From Draconibacterium orientale (GTDB lineage: Bacteria; Bacteroidota; Bacteroidia; Bacteroidales; UBA12170): 64,000 nt of DNA. Of the stretch, positions 1-10,063 are shown piece after piece (within the stretch, counting starts at the first letter, position 1; each line of letters starts with the position of its first letter). The notes beneath the pieces were generated by a model, which was not told the DNA's origin, ran no database searches, and saw nothing but the letters and a program-made list of their open reading frames with translations. The translations under genes and the position numbers were made by a program. The DNA lies in NCBI GenBank assembly GCA_020718205.1, contig DYSN01000004.1:1-64000 (forward strand), written 5' to 3'.

Positions 1-44
1 ATTTAACGGAATTCGTGATTTAACAGGTTTCCTTCTCCAAAATC

Positions 45-734
45 TCACCGCCTAAGCAAATCCTGAAGGGTGTTGACACCCCGTAGCTCGAGTTTTTTTA
101 GTAAACGAGCAAACAAAAGTGCTGTGGCAAAGGCATCACCCAGCGCGGTGTGCAAATCGGACTGCGGAATATGATACCTCATGCAAAGCGACTCCAGTCC
201 AAACTCGCCGGGCTTCACTAAATCAGGATGTCGAAAATGATCGTCAATTCTCGGAAGCAGCCACATGGTATCGTATATCTGATTTTGTAAACCAAACCCC
301 TGATGCTTTTTCAGCAATTGGGAAATGATTTGATAGTCGAAATGGGCATAATGCGCAATAAATACAGAGCCTCTCAAATACTCCAAAAACTGAACCATCA
401 CTTCGCCGGAATCCTGCGCATCGGCCGATTTACCTGGCGTAATTTCATGCACGGCAATGCTGTCGTTGTTAAAATACTGCTGCTTTAAATGTGCATCGAA
501 CGAATCGCCAACTCGCACAGCGAAATTCAGCACCGACACCGCCCCTATACTTAAAATCTGATCCTTCCTGGGGTTGAGTCCGGTGGTTTCGGTATCCACA
601 ACCACAAAACGAATCTCCGAAATTTTCGTCTTTAGCAGTGCTGAATCTGCACAAGCCTGCCCATACCAGTTGTAATTCTCCGGCAAGGTGGGTTTTCCCG
701 TCCAACGGGCAAATATTTCTGCTATTCCTTTCAT
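45..734 (-). CDS. DnaQ-like 3'-5' exonuclease (DEDDh)
   Basis: Exo I motif FVVVDTETTGL, plus FIAHYAHFD and HTALGDAFATALLF; start overlaps the upstream gene's stop (TAATG). Confidence 0.9.
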   Translation of the reverse strand: MKGIAEIFARWTGKPTLPENYNWYGQACADSALLKTKISEIRFVVVDTETTGLNPRKDQILSIGAVSVLNFAVRVGDSFDAHLKQQYFNNDSIAVHEITPGKSADAQDSGEVMVQFLEYLRGSVFIAHYAHFDYQIISQLLKKHQGFGLQNQIYDTMWLLPRIDDHFRHPDLVKPGEFGLESLCMRYHIPQSDLHTALGDAFATALLFARLLKKLELRGVNTLQDLLRR

Positions 735-2650
735 TAGCCGGCTATTACATGGGTATGAAACCGCAACTTGAGTATTTTTTGCAAATCGTTGATGAGCCCA
801 AAGATGTTTCTCAGCACCGAGCGTTCAATTTTCGTCAAGTCGGAAATGAGAATATATCGCCCGCTGTTCTTGTATTTCAATCCCTGACTGGTTCTGAATT
901 CCAGTAATTTAATCATGGCTTCGGACAAATCCATAAACAACTCATGGTGATGTGGTTCCAAAGCAGCAATTCGTCGAAATCGCTCAGCTGTATTGGTATA
1001 AGCATCTAACTGATGATGCAACGAAAACACCCGGGCGGCATCTATCAAGGGCATGAGCACCCTGAGTTTCAGATCGAAAGTATCCTTATGCTCCCCGCTG
1101 CTTTCCACCACGAAATTTCTGAAAAAGCTCAGTGGAACAGGATTTGTGAGGGCATTTTTAGCCAGATGCGATAGATAGGTATTGGTGCGCGAAATTTCCT
1201 GATGCAGATGATTTCGGAGTTGCTCACCCAAACTCGTATCGCCAAAAGTTACCCGAAAATCGAAGAAAATATTGCTGAGAAGAATGTTATCGGGCTCAGG
1301 CTGCCTGATCCAGCGGGAGAATTTCTCTTTCCACTCGCTGGCCGACAGGCACCAATCGGGATTTTGAGCTCCAATTCCGGCAATGTCGTAGCTGTAGCCA
1401 AAGCGCTCCAAATCTCTGCTTACCTGTTGTGTTAGTTGATGGAACCAGGTTCTTCGCGTTTCATTCTCCTGTGGATTTGCTCCATCTGCGAAAATAAAGG
1501 CGTGATCCTGATCGGTTCTGAGCAACTGCTCCTCTCGACCATGACTTCCAAGGCTGAGCCAGGCAAATTTACAAGGGGGACTACCAAGTTGCAACAAATT
1601 GTTTTCCAATATTTTACAAAGCATCACATTGTTAATGGCCGACATCATTTTCAGGATATAATCCATACTCACAGCCTGGTCAATGTATTTCTGAAGTAAA
1701 ATATCGGCTTTATTTCGCAACCCCAGCAAAACGGAAATTTGAGATACTTTTCGCATTTCCTTGATGAGGGTCGCGGCATTGAAGCCCTGTTCGAGCAGTA
1801 AATCGTGATCGGAAATGAGACCGATTACTTGTGAATCGGGAGTCCCGTCGCTGGTGATGCAGATATGATGCACCCGGCGATTTATCATTTCAATCATATA
1901 CTCGGCCACAGCCAACCCCGACGAGGCACAAATAACAGGTGAGCTCATGATTTCGCTGATGGAATTTGTGATAGGAAAGAGTCCGGTGGCTACTTTCTCG
2001 CGCAAATCCTTGTCGGTTACTATTCCCAATGGAAGTCCCTTTTCGCTGATGAGGATGAAATCCACCTTTTTGGCACTCATTAATTTGGCCGCTTCGGAAA
2101 TAATCAGATTTGGCGGACAGGTTAGCACTTCCTTTTGGGCATCCAGATTCATGGTTTCGCTCATCACAGGAAGACTGAAAGTCTCATTGTCCTTATGCGA
2201 AGCCGAAAGTGCACGCAATTGATCGCGGCTCATGGGCTTATCGCTGGCATATCCCATTTTGAAGAAGTGAGCAAATTTGGCATTTTCTCCCCAAATATCT
2301 TTTATCAAAGCAATGGGAATGGCGTAGAGCAGGCATTCTTCCTGGGTTCGGGCTGAAGCTTGATAAGTTTCTTCGGCTAAAAGAGGTCGGGTTCCGAAAA
2401 TATCGCCTTCATCGCAAATATCCACCAAAACATCTTCCTTCTTCTCGTGAAAGATGCGCACAGAGCCCTGCCTCACCATAAAAAAGTGAGGCAGGGGCTT
2501 TCCATGTTCCAGAAATAAATACTCCTTTGGCTCTTTGTACTGAATTTCAATACTTTCAGAAATTCTTTCCAGATCGCTGTGGCTCAGTACATTAAAGGGG
2601 GGATATTGAGCTATATATTCTGCCACCCTTTTCGAAATTGCATTGGCCAT
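734..2650 (-). CDS. cNMP-binding / CBS-pair / DUF294 putative nucleotidyltransferase
   Basis: N-terminal cNMP-binding fold, two CBS repeats, WLSLGSHGREEQLLRTDQDHAFIF nucleotidyltransferase motif. Confidence 0.9.
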   Translation of the reverse strand: MANAISKRVAEYIAQYPPFNVLSHSDLERISESIEIQYKEPKEYLFLEHGKPLPHFFMVRQGSVRIFHEKKEDVLVDICDEGDIFGTRPLLAEETYQASARTQEECLLYAIPIALIKDIWGENAKFAHFFKMGYASDKPMSRDQLRALSASHKDNETFSLPVMSETMNLDAQKEVLTCPPNLIISEAAKLMSAKKVDFILISEKGLPLGIVTDKDLREKVATGLFPITNSISEIMSSPVICASSGLAVAEYMIEMINRRVHHICITSDGTPDSQVIGLISDHDLLLEQGFNAATLIKEMRKVSQISVLLGLRNKADILLQKYIDQAVSMDYILKMMSAINNVMLCKILENNLLQLGSPPCKFAWLSLGSHGREEQLLRTDQDHAFIFADGANPQENETRRTWFHQLTQQVSRDLERFGYSYDIAGIGAQNPDWCLSASEWKEKFSRWIRQPEPDNILLSNIFFDFRVTFGDTSLGEQLRNHLHQEISRTNTYLSHLAKNALTNPVPLSFFRNFVVESSGEHKDTFDLKLRVLMPLIDAARVFSLHHQLDAYTNTAERFRRIAALEPHHHELFMDLSEAMIKLLEFRTSQGLKYKNSGRYILISDLTKIERSVLRNIFGLINDLQKILKLRFHTHVIAG

Positions 2651-2717
2651 AATTGAGTGAATTAAATTCTGTAAATTTTAATATTGCAACTGGTCTCTTA
2701 GTGATTTAATGTCTCCC

Positions 2718-4637
2718 CTACTCTTCTTTTGCCTGAAATACCCCAATTTTTTCATCCATAAAAAGCTGGGTAATTTCATCGAGAATGATTGGGTCGTCGA
2801 TGGTGGATGGAACTTTGTATTCCTGTCCGTCGGCAATGGCCCGAATGGTTTTGCGAAGAATCTTTCCTGAACGGGTTTTGGGCAATCGCTGGGCAATAAT
2901 CACATTTTTTAATCCGGCAACGGGACCTATTTCGCGGCGAACATCGTTAACCACCTCCGATTGCAGGCGGAATTGCTCCATGTCCTGTCCGGCTTTTAGC
3001 ACGGCAATGGCCAATGGAATCTGGCCTTTCAGCTCATCGGCAATGCCCACCACGCAACATTCGGCCACGGCATAATGCGAAGAAACTACTTCTTCCATTT
3101 CGGCGGTGCTCAAACGGTGACCAGCCACATTGATAATATCGTCGACGCGGCCAGTGATAAAAACATAGCCTTCTTCATCCACATATCCGCCATCGCCCGA
3201 GAAATAATAGCCATCGAAGGTATGGAGATAACCCATTCGGTAGCGCTCGGTATCGCCCCAAAGATTTGGCAATGTGCCGGGAGGCATGGGTAGTTTTATG
3301 GTCACAAATCCTTCTTTGTTGGGTTTAGCCCGGGAACCATCTTCGCGCAATATCTGAAGATTGTACCCGCACACAGGTTTGGTGGCTGAGCCTGGCTTTA
3401 CTTCGAAATGGTCGGGGTAACCCATCATGTTAGAAACCATGGGCCAGCCGCTTTCTGTTTGCCACCAATGGTCGATTACAGGAATTTTCAAATGATCCTG
3501 AAGCCAGTTAAGTGTGGCTGCATCGCATCGTTCGCCGGCCAGAAACTGGTATCGCAGGCCCGACAGGTCGAAGCGTTTCATGAGCATGCCGTCGGGGTCT
3601 TCTTTTTTTATGGCTCTAATGGCTGTGGGTGCTGTGAACATTACCTTTACATCGTAATCGCTGATAACGCGCCAAAAGGTTGATGCATCTGGGGTTCTGA
3701 TGGGTTTTCCTTCGAAAATTACGGTGGTGCAACCATAAATTAACGGAGCATAAACTATATAGCTATGTCCCACAACCCAACCAACATCGCTGGCAGCCCA
3801 AAAAACTTCCCGCGGATTCATTCCATACACATGCTTCATGCTGTAATTCAATGCCACGGCATGGCCACCGTTATCACGGATGATTCCTTTTGGTTTTCCG
3901 GTTGTTCCGGAGGTGTAGAGAATATACAAGGGGTCTGTAGCATCGACTTCAGTGCAACCCACCGGGTCGGATAATTTCATTAAGGTGCTGCAATCTACAT
4001 CATAATCGGCATCGGGCCTGATGGCTCCCAGCTTCCTGTTGTGCACAATCACATGATCGGGTTTATGGCTCGAAAGGCGAATGGCCTCATCGACCATGGG
4101 CTTATAGGGGATAATGCGGTCAATTTCGATGCCGGAAGTGGCCGTAATAATGGCTTTGGGTTTGGCATCGTCAATGCGGAGTGCCAGTTCGTGGGGAGCA
4201 AAACCCCCAAATACCACCGAGTGAATGGCTCCCAGACGGGCGCAAGCCAGCATGGCAATTACTGCCTGAGGAATCATGGGCATGTAAATCACCACCGTGT
4301 CGCCTTTTTCGATGCCTAATTTTTTGAGTCCCCCGGCAAAACGAGCCACCTTTTCGCGCAATTCGCTAAAAGTGAATTTCTGCACCGATTGGGTCACGGG
4401 GCTATCGTAAATCAGAGCAATGTCGTTTCCCCTTCCGTTCTCAATATGAACATCCAGAGCCAGATAGCAAGTGTTTAACTTGCCGCCTTTAAACCATCGG
4501 TAAAACCCGTTTTCGTCGATTGAGATACTTTTTTGTGGTTTTTGATACCATTTAATCTGTTGTGCCTGCTCCATCCAGAAAGCTTCGGGATCGGCAATGG
4601 AGCGATTAAATTCGCTGTTGTAGGTTCGTTGATTCAT
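2718..4637 (-). CDS. Acetate/propionate-CoA ligase (PrpE/ACSS3-like)
   Basis: YTSGTTGKPKG and TRSGKILRKTIRAIADG motifs; HELALRIDDAKPKAIITATSGIE resembles PrpE-type rather than canonical Acs. Confidence 0.9.
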   Translation of the reverse strand: MNQRTYNSEFNRSIADPEAFWMEQAQQIKWYQKPQKSISIDENGFYRWFKGGKLNTCYLALDVHIENGRGNDIALIYDSPVTQSVQKFTFSELREKVARFAGGLKKLGIEKGDTVVIYMPMIPQAVIAMLACARLGAIHSVVFGGFAPHELALRIDDAKPKAIITATSGIEIDRIIPYKPMVDEAIRLSSHKPDHVIVHNRKLGAIRPDADYDVDCSTLMKLSDPVGCTEVDATDPLYILYTSGTTGKPKGIIRDNGGHAVALNYSMKHVYGMNPREVFWAASDVGWVVGHSYIVYAPLIYGCTTVIFEGKPIRTPDASTFWRVISDYDVKVMFTAPTAIRAIKKEDPDGMLMKRFDLSGLRYQFLAGERCDAATLNWLQDHLKIPVIDHWWQTESGWPMVSNMMGYPDHFEVKPGSATKPVCGYNLQILREDGSRAKPNKEGFVTIKLPMPPGTLPNLWGDTERYRMGYLHTFDGYYFSGDGGYVDEEGYVFITGRVDDIINVAGHRLSTAEMEEVVSSHYAVAECCVVGIADELKGQIPLAIAVLKAGQDMEQFRLQSEVVNDVRREIGPVAGLKNVIIAQRLPKTRSGKILRKTIRAIADGQEYKVPSTIDDPIILDEITQLFMDEKIGVFQAKEE

Positions 4638-4639
4638 TA

Positions 4640-5014
4640 TTAGGTTTTTAGGACATTATTAATATTTTGCAGTAAATCTTTATTGGAGAAAGGTTTCAAA
4701 AGGTATAAATCGGCGCCCAGGGCCAATCCCTTTTCTATATCGCTCTTTTTGCTTTTAGCGCTTAAAAAGATGACTTTCATCTCTTTATATTCGGGGGTTG
4801 TTTTAACAAATTCGCAAATCTGATAGCCATCAACATCGGGCATCATGATATCGAGCAGGATGAGTTGTGGCAGGTCTTTTTGGATGGATTCCAGGGCTTC
4901 GGAACCGTTTCGCGCAATAAAAACTTCATAGTTTTTCCGACGAAGCAAATACTCCAAACTCATGATAATATTGGGTTCATCGTCTACAATTAGTATTTTC
5001 GGTTTATTTTCCAT
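4640..5014 (-). CDS. Stand-alone receiver-domain response regulator
   Basis: ILIVDDEPNI, LLDIMMPDVDG, FLSAK, KPF; 124 aa, no output domain; overlaps the kinase gene by 11 bp. Confidence 0.92.
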   Translation of the reverse strand: MENKPKILIVDDEPNIIMSLEYLLRRKNYEVFIARNGSEALESIQKDLPQLILLDIMMPDVDGYQICEFVKTTPEYKEMKVIFLSAKSKKSDIEKGLALGADLYLLKPFSNKDLLQNINNVLKT

Positions 5015-7688
5015 CGATGTAAAGTGGTAAGGTTAAACAAAATTTGGCGCCCCCCAGTTCGGAGGTTTCCACCCAGATACTGCCGCGATGCATTTGAATG
5101 ATGTTTTTGCATATGGCCAGTCCCAAACCGCTACCTCCGGGTTTTTTTATGGTTTGGTTTCGCATTTGATAGAATTTCTCAAAAACCCTTTCCCTGTCAG
5201 GCTTCGCAATGCCTTTGCCATTGTCTTCCACAATGATTTTGATGTCGTTGTTCAATCGGTAGGCTGAAACAATAATATGGCCTTCGTCCTGATTGCAGAA
5301 TTTCACCGCATTGCTCAGAAGATTGATAAAAACCTGATAGATTCTGTCGGAATCGGAAAGGATATAGGGCAATGTGCTGTTGATGGAAAGGTCAATCTGA
5401 ATGGTATTACCAACCACCAGCTGCCTGATTGATTGCACTGAATTTTCCAGTAAATCGGCGACAACAGTTCGCGACAAGTCTAATTTCCGGCTTCCGCTCT
5501 CGTATTTTTCCAAATCCAAAACATTGGTAATCAAATTGGTGAGTCGTTCACATTCCTTCACCATGACGGTGAGAAACATTTCCTGATCCTCCACAGGCAT
5601 ATCTTTCTCATCGAGAAGCATTTCGGCCTGACTTCTGATGACCGTGAGCGGGGTTCTGAGCTCGTGGGTAACGGTATATAAAAATTCATCCTTGATTTCG
5701 GTGAACTCGCGTAGGCGCTGATTGGCTTCCTTTAAATCGTTGGTCACCATTTGCAGCTCTTCGGTTTTTTGCCGCAACGCCTTGTTAAAACGATGCATTT
5801 GCTTGCTCTCCTGCAGTATTCCGAGCAACTCGTCAACGCCCAACTCATCGCCTTTAGCCACCGATGAAATCATGATTCGGGCCGAGGCAGGTCCAATGGA
5901 TTCACTCAGCAATCGCTCGGCGTAACCTATCATTTTTGAGTCGGCGGTTGGGGATTTGGAGAAATCTATTTGGTTGATTCGGGCATACCGGTCGAGTACT
6001 TCTTCGGTTCGCCTGTCGCCCAAAACATTAATCAGAAGCGATTTAACATCGAGAAAGGGTGCAGCATGTTTCCAAAAACCCACTTCATCTATTTTTTGGG
6101 GGGAAATGAAGAAAATATTGGTAAACAACTGAGCCTGTTTTAGTTCCACATTGCTTGATGAGGACAGTGCCGATACCAGCATAAAGACCAATGAATTGGC
6201 CATCAAACTAAAAGCTATGATGGCCGAAAATGGACTCATGCCGGTTGCTTCGCCAAAATGCAGGGGGCTGAGGCTTCGGATTCCAAAAACTCCATTTTCA
6301 AGAAAATCGCTTCCCCAACCCATATTGGTGAGCATAGTTGGCAAAATCATGCCGTAAAACCAAATAGCAAATCCAGTAATGACGGCGCGTTTGGCCGCTT
6401 TTCTATTGGCTCTGAACCAATAAAGTCCGCCAAAAAAAGCAGGAGCCAGCTGAACAATGCCCGCAAAAGAAGTAATACCAATGGAAACCAGCGGAATATT
6501 AAACGCCAGATAGTGATAATAGGCATAAGCCATCACAAAAACGAGCAAGAGACTTATAACCCTGATCCAGGTAATTTTTCCGCTATAGTAGGTATTGGTT
6601 CCGGGTTTAATGAGAAGTGGCAGAATAATGTGGGTGCTGAGCATATTTCCGAGCGACAAACTGGAAACAATAATCATGGAAGTTGCCGCCGAAAATCCGC
6701 CAAAATAAATCAGAGCAGTTAACAATTGTCCTCCATAATTCATGCTTAGATGTAGAAAATAGTAATCGGAAAAAGTATCAGGGGGCAAATGAATCTTGCC
6801 AAGTAAAGCAATGGGAATCACAAAAATATTGATGAGCAAAAGATAGAGTGGTACGAGCCACATGGCTGTAGTGAGATGTTTTTCATTCTGATTTTCAATC
6901 ACTCCCACCTGAAACTGTCGAGGAAGAAGAATGATTGATGTGGCAGAAATGATTAAAAGCCAAAACCAGTCGCCCGAATTTTCTTCACCAAAAACCACAA
7001 GTTTGGTAAGTTCAGGTCGCGACATAACTTCGTCAAAAAGCGACCCCATTCCGTTGAAGGCAATATAGACCAGAAAAAATCCACTGATAAGAAAAGCCAG
7101 CAGCTTGATGACGCTTTCGAAGGCAATGGCAGTTATCATGCCCGATTTGGCTTTGTCGCTGTACAGAAAAAGGGTTCCATAGAGCAAGGTAAAAATACTG
7201 AGCACCATGGTAGTGATGAGGACCGGATCGAGCCAATTATGCTGACTTACAGGACTTACCACACTAAAACTATCGCCGATGGCTTTAATCTGAAGGGCGA
7301 TATATGGGGTGATGGCAAAAAGCAGTAAAATGGAGACCAGACTTCCGATGCCTTGATTCTTTCCGTAGCGGGCAGCTAAAAAATCGGCTAAGGAGTTAAT
7401 ATGCTGCGACTTAACTACTCTGATAATCTTGCGGGTAACAATCCACCAAAGGGGAAAAATGAGAATCGGTCCCAGATAAATGGCCAGGAAATCGATTCCG
7501 GAGCTTGCAGCCCTGCCGATACTTCCATAAAAAGTCCAGGCACTGCTATAAACCGCGATACTCAGGGCATAAATGTATTTCCCCGACCGCCGCCACTTGA
7601 GCAGGTCGCGCTTTTGAGCCCAGGCAGCCACCATAAAAAGCAGCAGCAGGTAGGCCAGGCTGAGGGATATGAGCAAAACCGCATTCAC
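5004..7688 (-). CDS. Sodium:solute symporter-domain sensor histidine kinase (CrbS/CbrA-like)
   Basis: SSS membrane domain followed by HisKA (FLYTVTHELRTPLTVIRS) and HATPase (VEDNGKGI, GGSGLGLAICKNI). ORF track starts at 7748; a GTG at 7688 overlapping the upstream stop (GTGA) is the more likely start. Confidence 0.88.
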   Translation of the reverse strand: MNAVLLISLSLAYLLLLFMVAAWAQKRDLLKWRRSGKYIYALSIAVYSSAWTFYGSIGRAASSGIDFLAIYLGPILIFPLWWIVTRKIIRVVKSQHINSLADFLAARYGKNQGIGSLVSILLLFAITPYIALQIKAIGDSFSVVSPVSQHNWLDPVLITTMVLSIFTLLYGTLFLYSDKAKSGMITAIAFESVIKLLAFLISGFFLVYIAFNGMGSLFDEVMSRPELTKLVVFGEENSGDWFWLLIISATSIILLPRQFQVGVIENQNEKHLTTAMWLVPLYLLLINIFVIPIALLGKIHLPPDTFSDYYFLHLSMNYGGQLLTALIYFGGFSAATSMIIVSSLSLGNMLSTHIILPLLIKPGTNTYYSGKITWIRVISLLLVFVMAYAYYHYLAFNIPLVSIGITSFAGIVQLAPAFFGGLYWFRANRKAAKRAVITGFAIWFYGMILPTMLTNMGWGSDFLENGVFGIRSLSPLHFGEATGMSPFSAIIAFSLMANSLVFMLVSALSSSSNVELKQAQLFTNIFFISPQKIDEVGFWKHAAPFLDVKSLLINVLGDRRTEEVLDRYARINQIDFSKSPTADSKMIGYAERLLSESIGPASARIMISSVAKGDELGVDELLGILQESKQMHRFNKALRQKTEELQMVTNDLKEANQRLREFTEIKDEFLYTVTHELRTPLTVIRSQAEMLLDEKDMPVEDQEMFLTVMVKECERLTNLITNVLDLEKYESGSRKLDLSRTVVADLLENSVQSIRQLVVGNTIQIDLSINSTLPYILSDSDRIYQVFINLLSNAVKFCNQDEGHIIVSAYRLNNDIKIIVEDNGKGIAKPDRERVFEKFYQMRNQTIKKPGGSGLGLAICKNIIQMHRGSIWVETSELGGAKFCLTLPLYIDGK

Positions 7689-7888
7689 GGCAAATCGTTT
7701 TTCGTGCGGCGGGTGAGCCAGATTAATAGAACTATCATCACCACCCAAAGGGATAAAATATAAAGCAAAAGGGCAGGAATCCCCAGAATGAGTTTATTCA
7801 GATTGAACATCTGAATAACAGGAAACGTCAACAATATCAGAAAAATAATGCTGATGAATAAACTGATGATGTATTTCTTGTTGTCCAT
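7685..7888 (-). CDS. Small two-TM membrane protein upstream of the SSS kinase
   Basis: 67 aa, two hydrophobic segments, co-directional; stop TGA overlaps the putative GTG start of the kinase. Confidence 0.7.
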   Translation of the reverse strand: MDNKKYIISLFISIIFLILLTFPVIQMFNLNKLILGIPALLLYILSLWVVMIVLLIWLTRRTKNDLP

Positions 7889-7937
7889 AAATTTACAATC
7901 ATTTGTTCAATTCTTCTTTTCCTGCGGGGGTTATAAT

Positions 7938-7985
7938 AGTGAAAACCAACCTTATGCAAGTTAGCACAAAAAGTTGGTTTTCACT
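7938..7985 (-). promoter_or_regulatory. 13-bp perfect inverted repeat between the symporter gene and the kinase operon
   Basis: AGTGAAAACCAAC (7938-7950) and GTTGGTTTTCACT (7973-7985), 22-nt loop, no T-run. Confidence 0.65.
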
Positions 7986-8028
7986 TCACTATTTCAATGA
8001 TTAAATCATGTTCGTGATTCGTTTAATT

Positions 8029-9762
8029 TTAGTGGGTTGCATCGCCAGCTCCACTTGGAATTCTGATGTCTTCAACCAGATGTTGAACATCTTGTGGAGG
8101 CGGTGGAGTAAATTTCATTACAACGAAAGCCACTATAAAGTTGACGAGCATTCCAACAGTTCCAAATCCTTCGGGTGAAACGCCGAACCACCAATGTGCC
8201 GGAGTACTTGTTTCGGGACTTCCTATCCAACCCAGTTTGAATTTGGCGATATAAAACATGGTGATTACTAACCCGGAAATCAACCCGGCAATGGCACCTT
8301 CCTTGTTCATTCTCTTATTGAAAATACCCATGATGATGGCTGGGAAGAACGAAGCTGCTGCCAATCCGAAGGCCAAAGCAACCACCGATGCCACAAAACC
8401 GGGAGGGTGAATGCCAAAATATCCTGCTACAACAACAGCCACAACAGCAGCCAAACGAGCCCAAAGCAATTCCCCTTTTTCACTAATTTTTGGTGCTATT
8501 TGCTTTTTAATTAAATCGTGGGAAATGGAAGTTGAGATAACTAACAGTAAACCGGCAGCAGTTGAAAGAGCCGCTGCCAAACCTCCGGCTGCCACCAATG
8601 CAATCACCCAGTTGGGCAGGTTGGCAATTTCGGGGTTGGCCAAAACAATGATGTCTCTGTCAACTGTCAACTCACTGCCTTTCCAGCCGTTAGCTTCGGC
8701 AGTTGGAGCAAAGGTCGCATTGGCATCGTTATAATACTGAACTTTACCATCGCTGTTTTTATCTTCCCATTTCAGCAAGCCTGTTTTTTCCCAGTTGCCT
8801 ACCCATGCCGGTAATGTTTTATACTCTTTATTGGCAACGGTTTCCAAAAGGTTCACTTTGGCAAAAACAGCTATTGCAGGAGCGGTTGTATAAAGAATGG
8901 CTATGAATAACAATGCCCAGCCTGCACTTTTTCTGGCGTCCTTTACTTTTGGAACAGTGAAAAAGCGAACAATAACGTGGGGCAATCCGGCGGTACCCAC
9001 CATAAGTGCAGCTGTGATAAAGAAAACGTCGAGCATACTTTTGGAGCCGCTGGTATATTCCGCAAATCCTAAATCGGTATGCAACTGATTCAGTTTGTCT
9101 AATAGAAAAGTACCATTATGATCGGTTGAGCCAAATCCTAACTGGGGAACAATGTTTCCGGTCATCTGTATGGAGATAAAAATAGCAGGAATCATAAAGG
9201 CGAATATAAGTACCATATACTGAGCCACTTGTGTATAGGTGATACCTTTCATTCCACCCATAACGGCATAAAAGAAAACAATGGCCATTCCAATATAAAC
9301 ACCCGTGTTGATTTCTACTTCGAGGAAACGGGAGAACACAATACCCACACCGCGCATTTGTCCGGCTACATAGGTAAACGAAACAAAAAGTGCCGCAATA
9401 ACAGCTACTGTTCTGGCAGTATTGCTGTAATATCTGTCGCCTATAAAATCGGGCACGGTAAACTTACCAAACTTACGCAAATAGGGTGCTAAAAGCAGAG
9501 CCAGCAGCACGTAGCCACCAGTCCAGCCCATAAGAAACACCGATCCATCGTATCCCATGTACGAAATCAAACCTGCCATAGAAATAAATGAGGCTGCGCT
9601 CATCCAGTCAGCAGCGGTTGCCAAACCATTGGTAATGGGGTGAACTCCCCCGCCGGCAACATAGAACTCTTTTGTTGAACCAGCTCTGGCCCACAATGCG
9701 ATTCCAATATAAAGTGCAAAAGTGGCACCAACTATGATATATGTCCAAATCTGTAAATCCAT
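8029..9762 (-). CDS. ActP-like (VC_2705-type) sodium:solute symporter
   Basis: 577 aa multi-TM SSS protein, AADWMSAASFISMAGLI; paired with DUF4212 subunit. Confidence 0.9.
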   Translation of the reverse strand: MDLQIWTYIIVGATFALYIGIALWARAGSTKEFYVAGGGVHPITNGLATAADWMSAASFISMAGLISYMGYDGSVFLMGWTGGYVLLALLLAPYLRKFGKFTVPDFIGDRYYSNTARTVAVIAALFVSFTYVAGQMRGVGIVFSRFLEVEINTGVYIGMAIVFFYAVMGGMKGITYTQVAQYMVLIFAFMIPAIFISIQMTGNIVPQLGFGSTDHNGTFLLDKLNQLHTDLGFAEYTSGSKSMLDVFFITAALMVGTAGLPHVIVRFFTVPKVKDARKSAGWALLFIAILYTTAPAIAVFAKVNLLETVANKEYKTLPAWVGNWEKTGLLKWEDKNSDGKVQYYNDANATFAPTAEANGWKGSELTVDRDIIVLANPEIANLPNWVIALVAAGGLAAALSTAAGLLLVISTSISHDLIKKQIAPKISEKGELLWARLAAVVAVVVAGYFGIHPPGFVASVVALAFGLAAASFFPAIIMGIFNKRMNKEGAIAGLISGLVITMFYIAKFKLGWIGSPETSTPAHWWFGVSPEGFGTVGMLVNFIVAFVVMKFTPPPPQDVQHLVEDIRIPSGAGDATH

Positions 9763-9787
9763 AATTTCTTTGTTTTAAATGTTGTTT

Positions 9788-10042
9788 TTACTCGTCAACT
9801 CCAAACCCTTTATCTAACTTGTTCATCAGGCGCACATACACAAAAATCAAAATGATGAATGCATAGATTGAGCCTTGTTGGGCGAACCAAAATCCCAGAG
9901 GAAATCCCCCCAGCTGAAAGGCATCGAGAGCTTCTCTAAAGAAGATTCCAAAACCAAATGATACCAGGAACCAAATGGCCAGAAGAATAAAAAGAATTCT
10001 CACATTCCTCTTCCAATACAATTTCATGTTTTCTTTACTCAT
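9788..10042 (-). CDS. DUF4212 symporter small subunit
   Basis: 84 aa two-TM protein, typical partner immediately upstream of VC_2705-type symporters. Confidence 0.85.
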   Translation of the reverse strand: MSKENMKLYWKRNVRILFILLAIWFLVSFGFGIFFREALDAFQLGGFPLGFWFAQQGSIYAFIILIFVYVRLMNKLDKGFGVDE

Positions 10043-10063
10043 GACTTTTCAATTATTATTGAT

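Noticed and set aside
6258-6722. 154-aa plus-strand ORF
   Set aside because: Antisense to the SSS-kinase; low-complexity, polar shadow translation.
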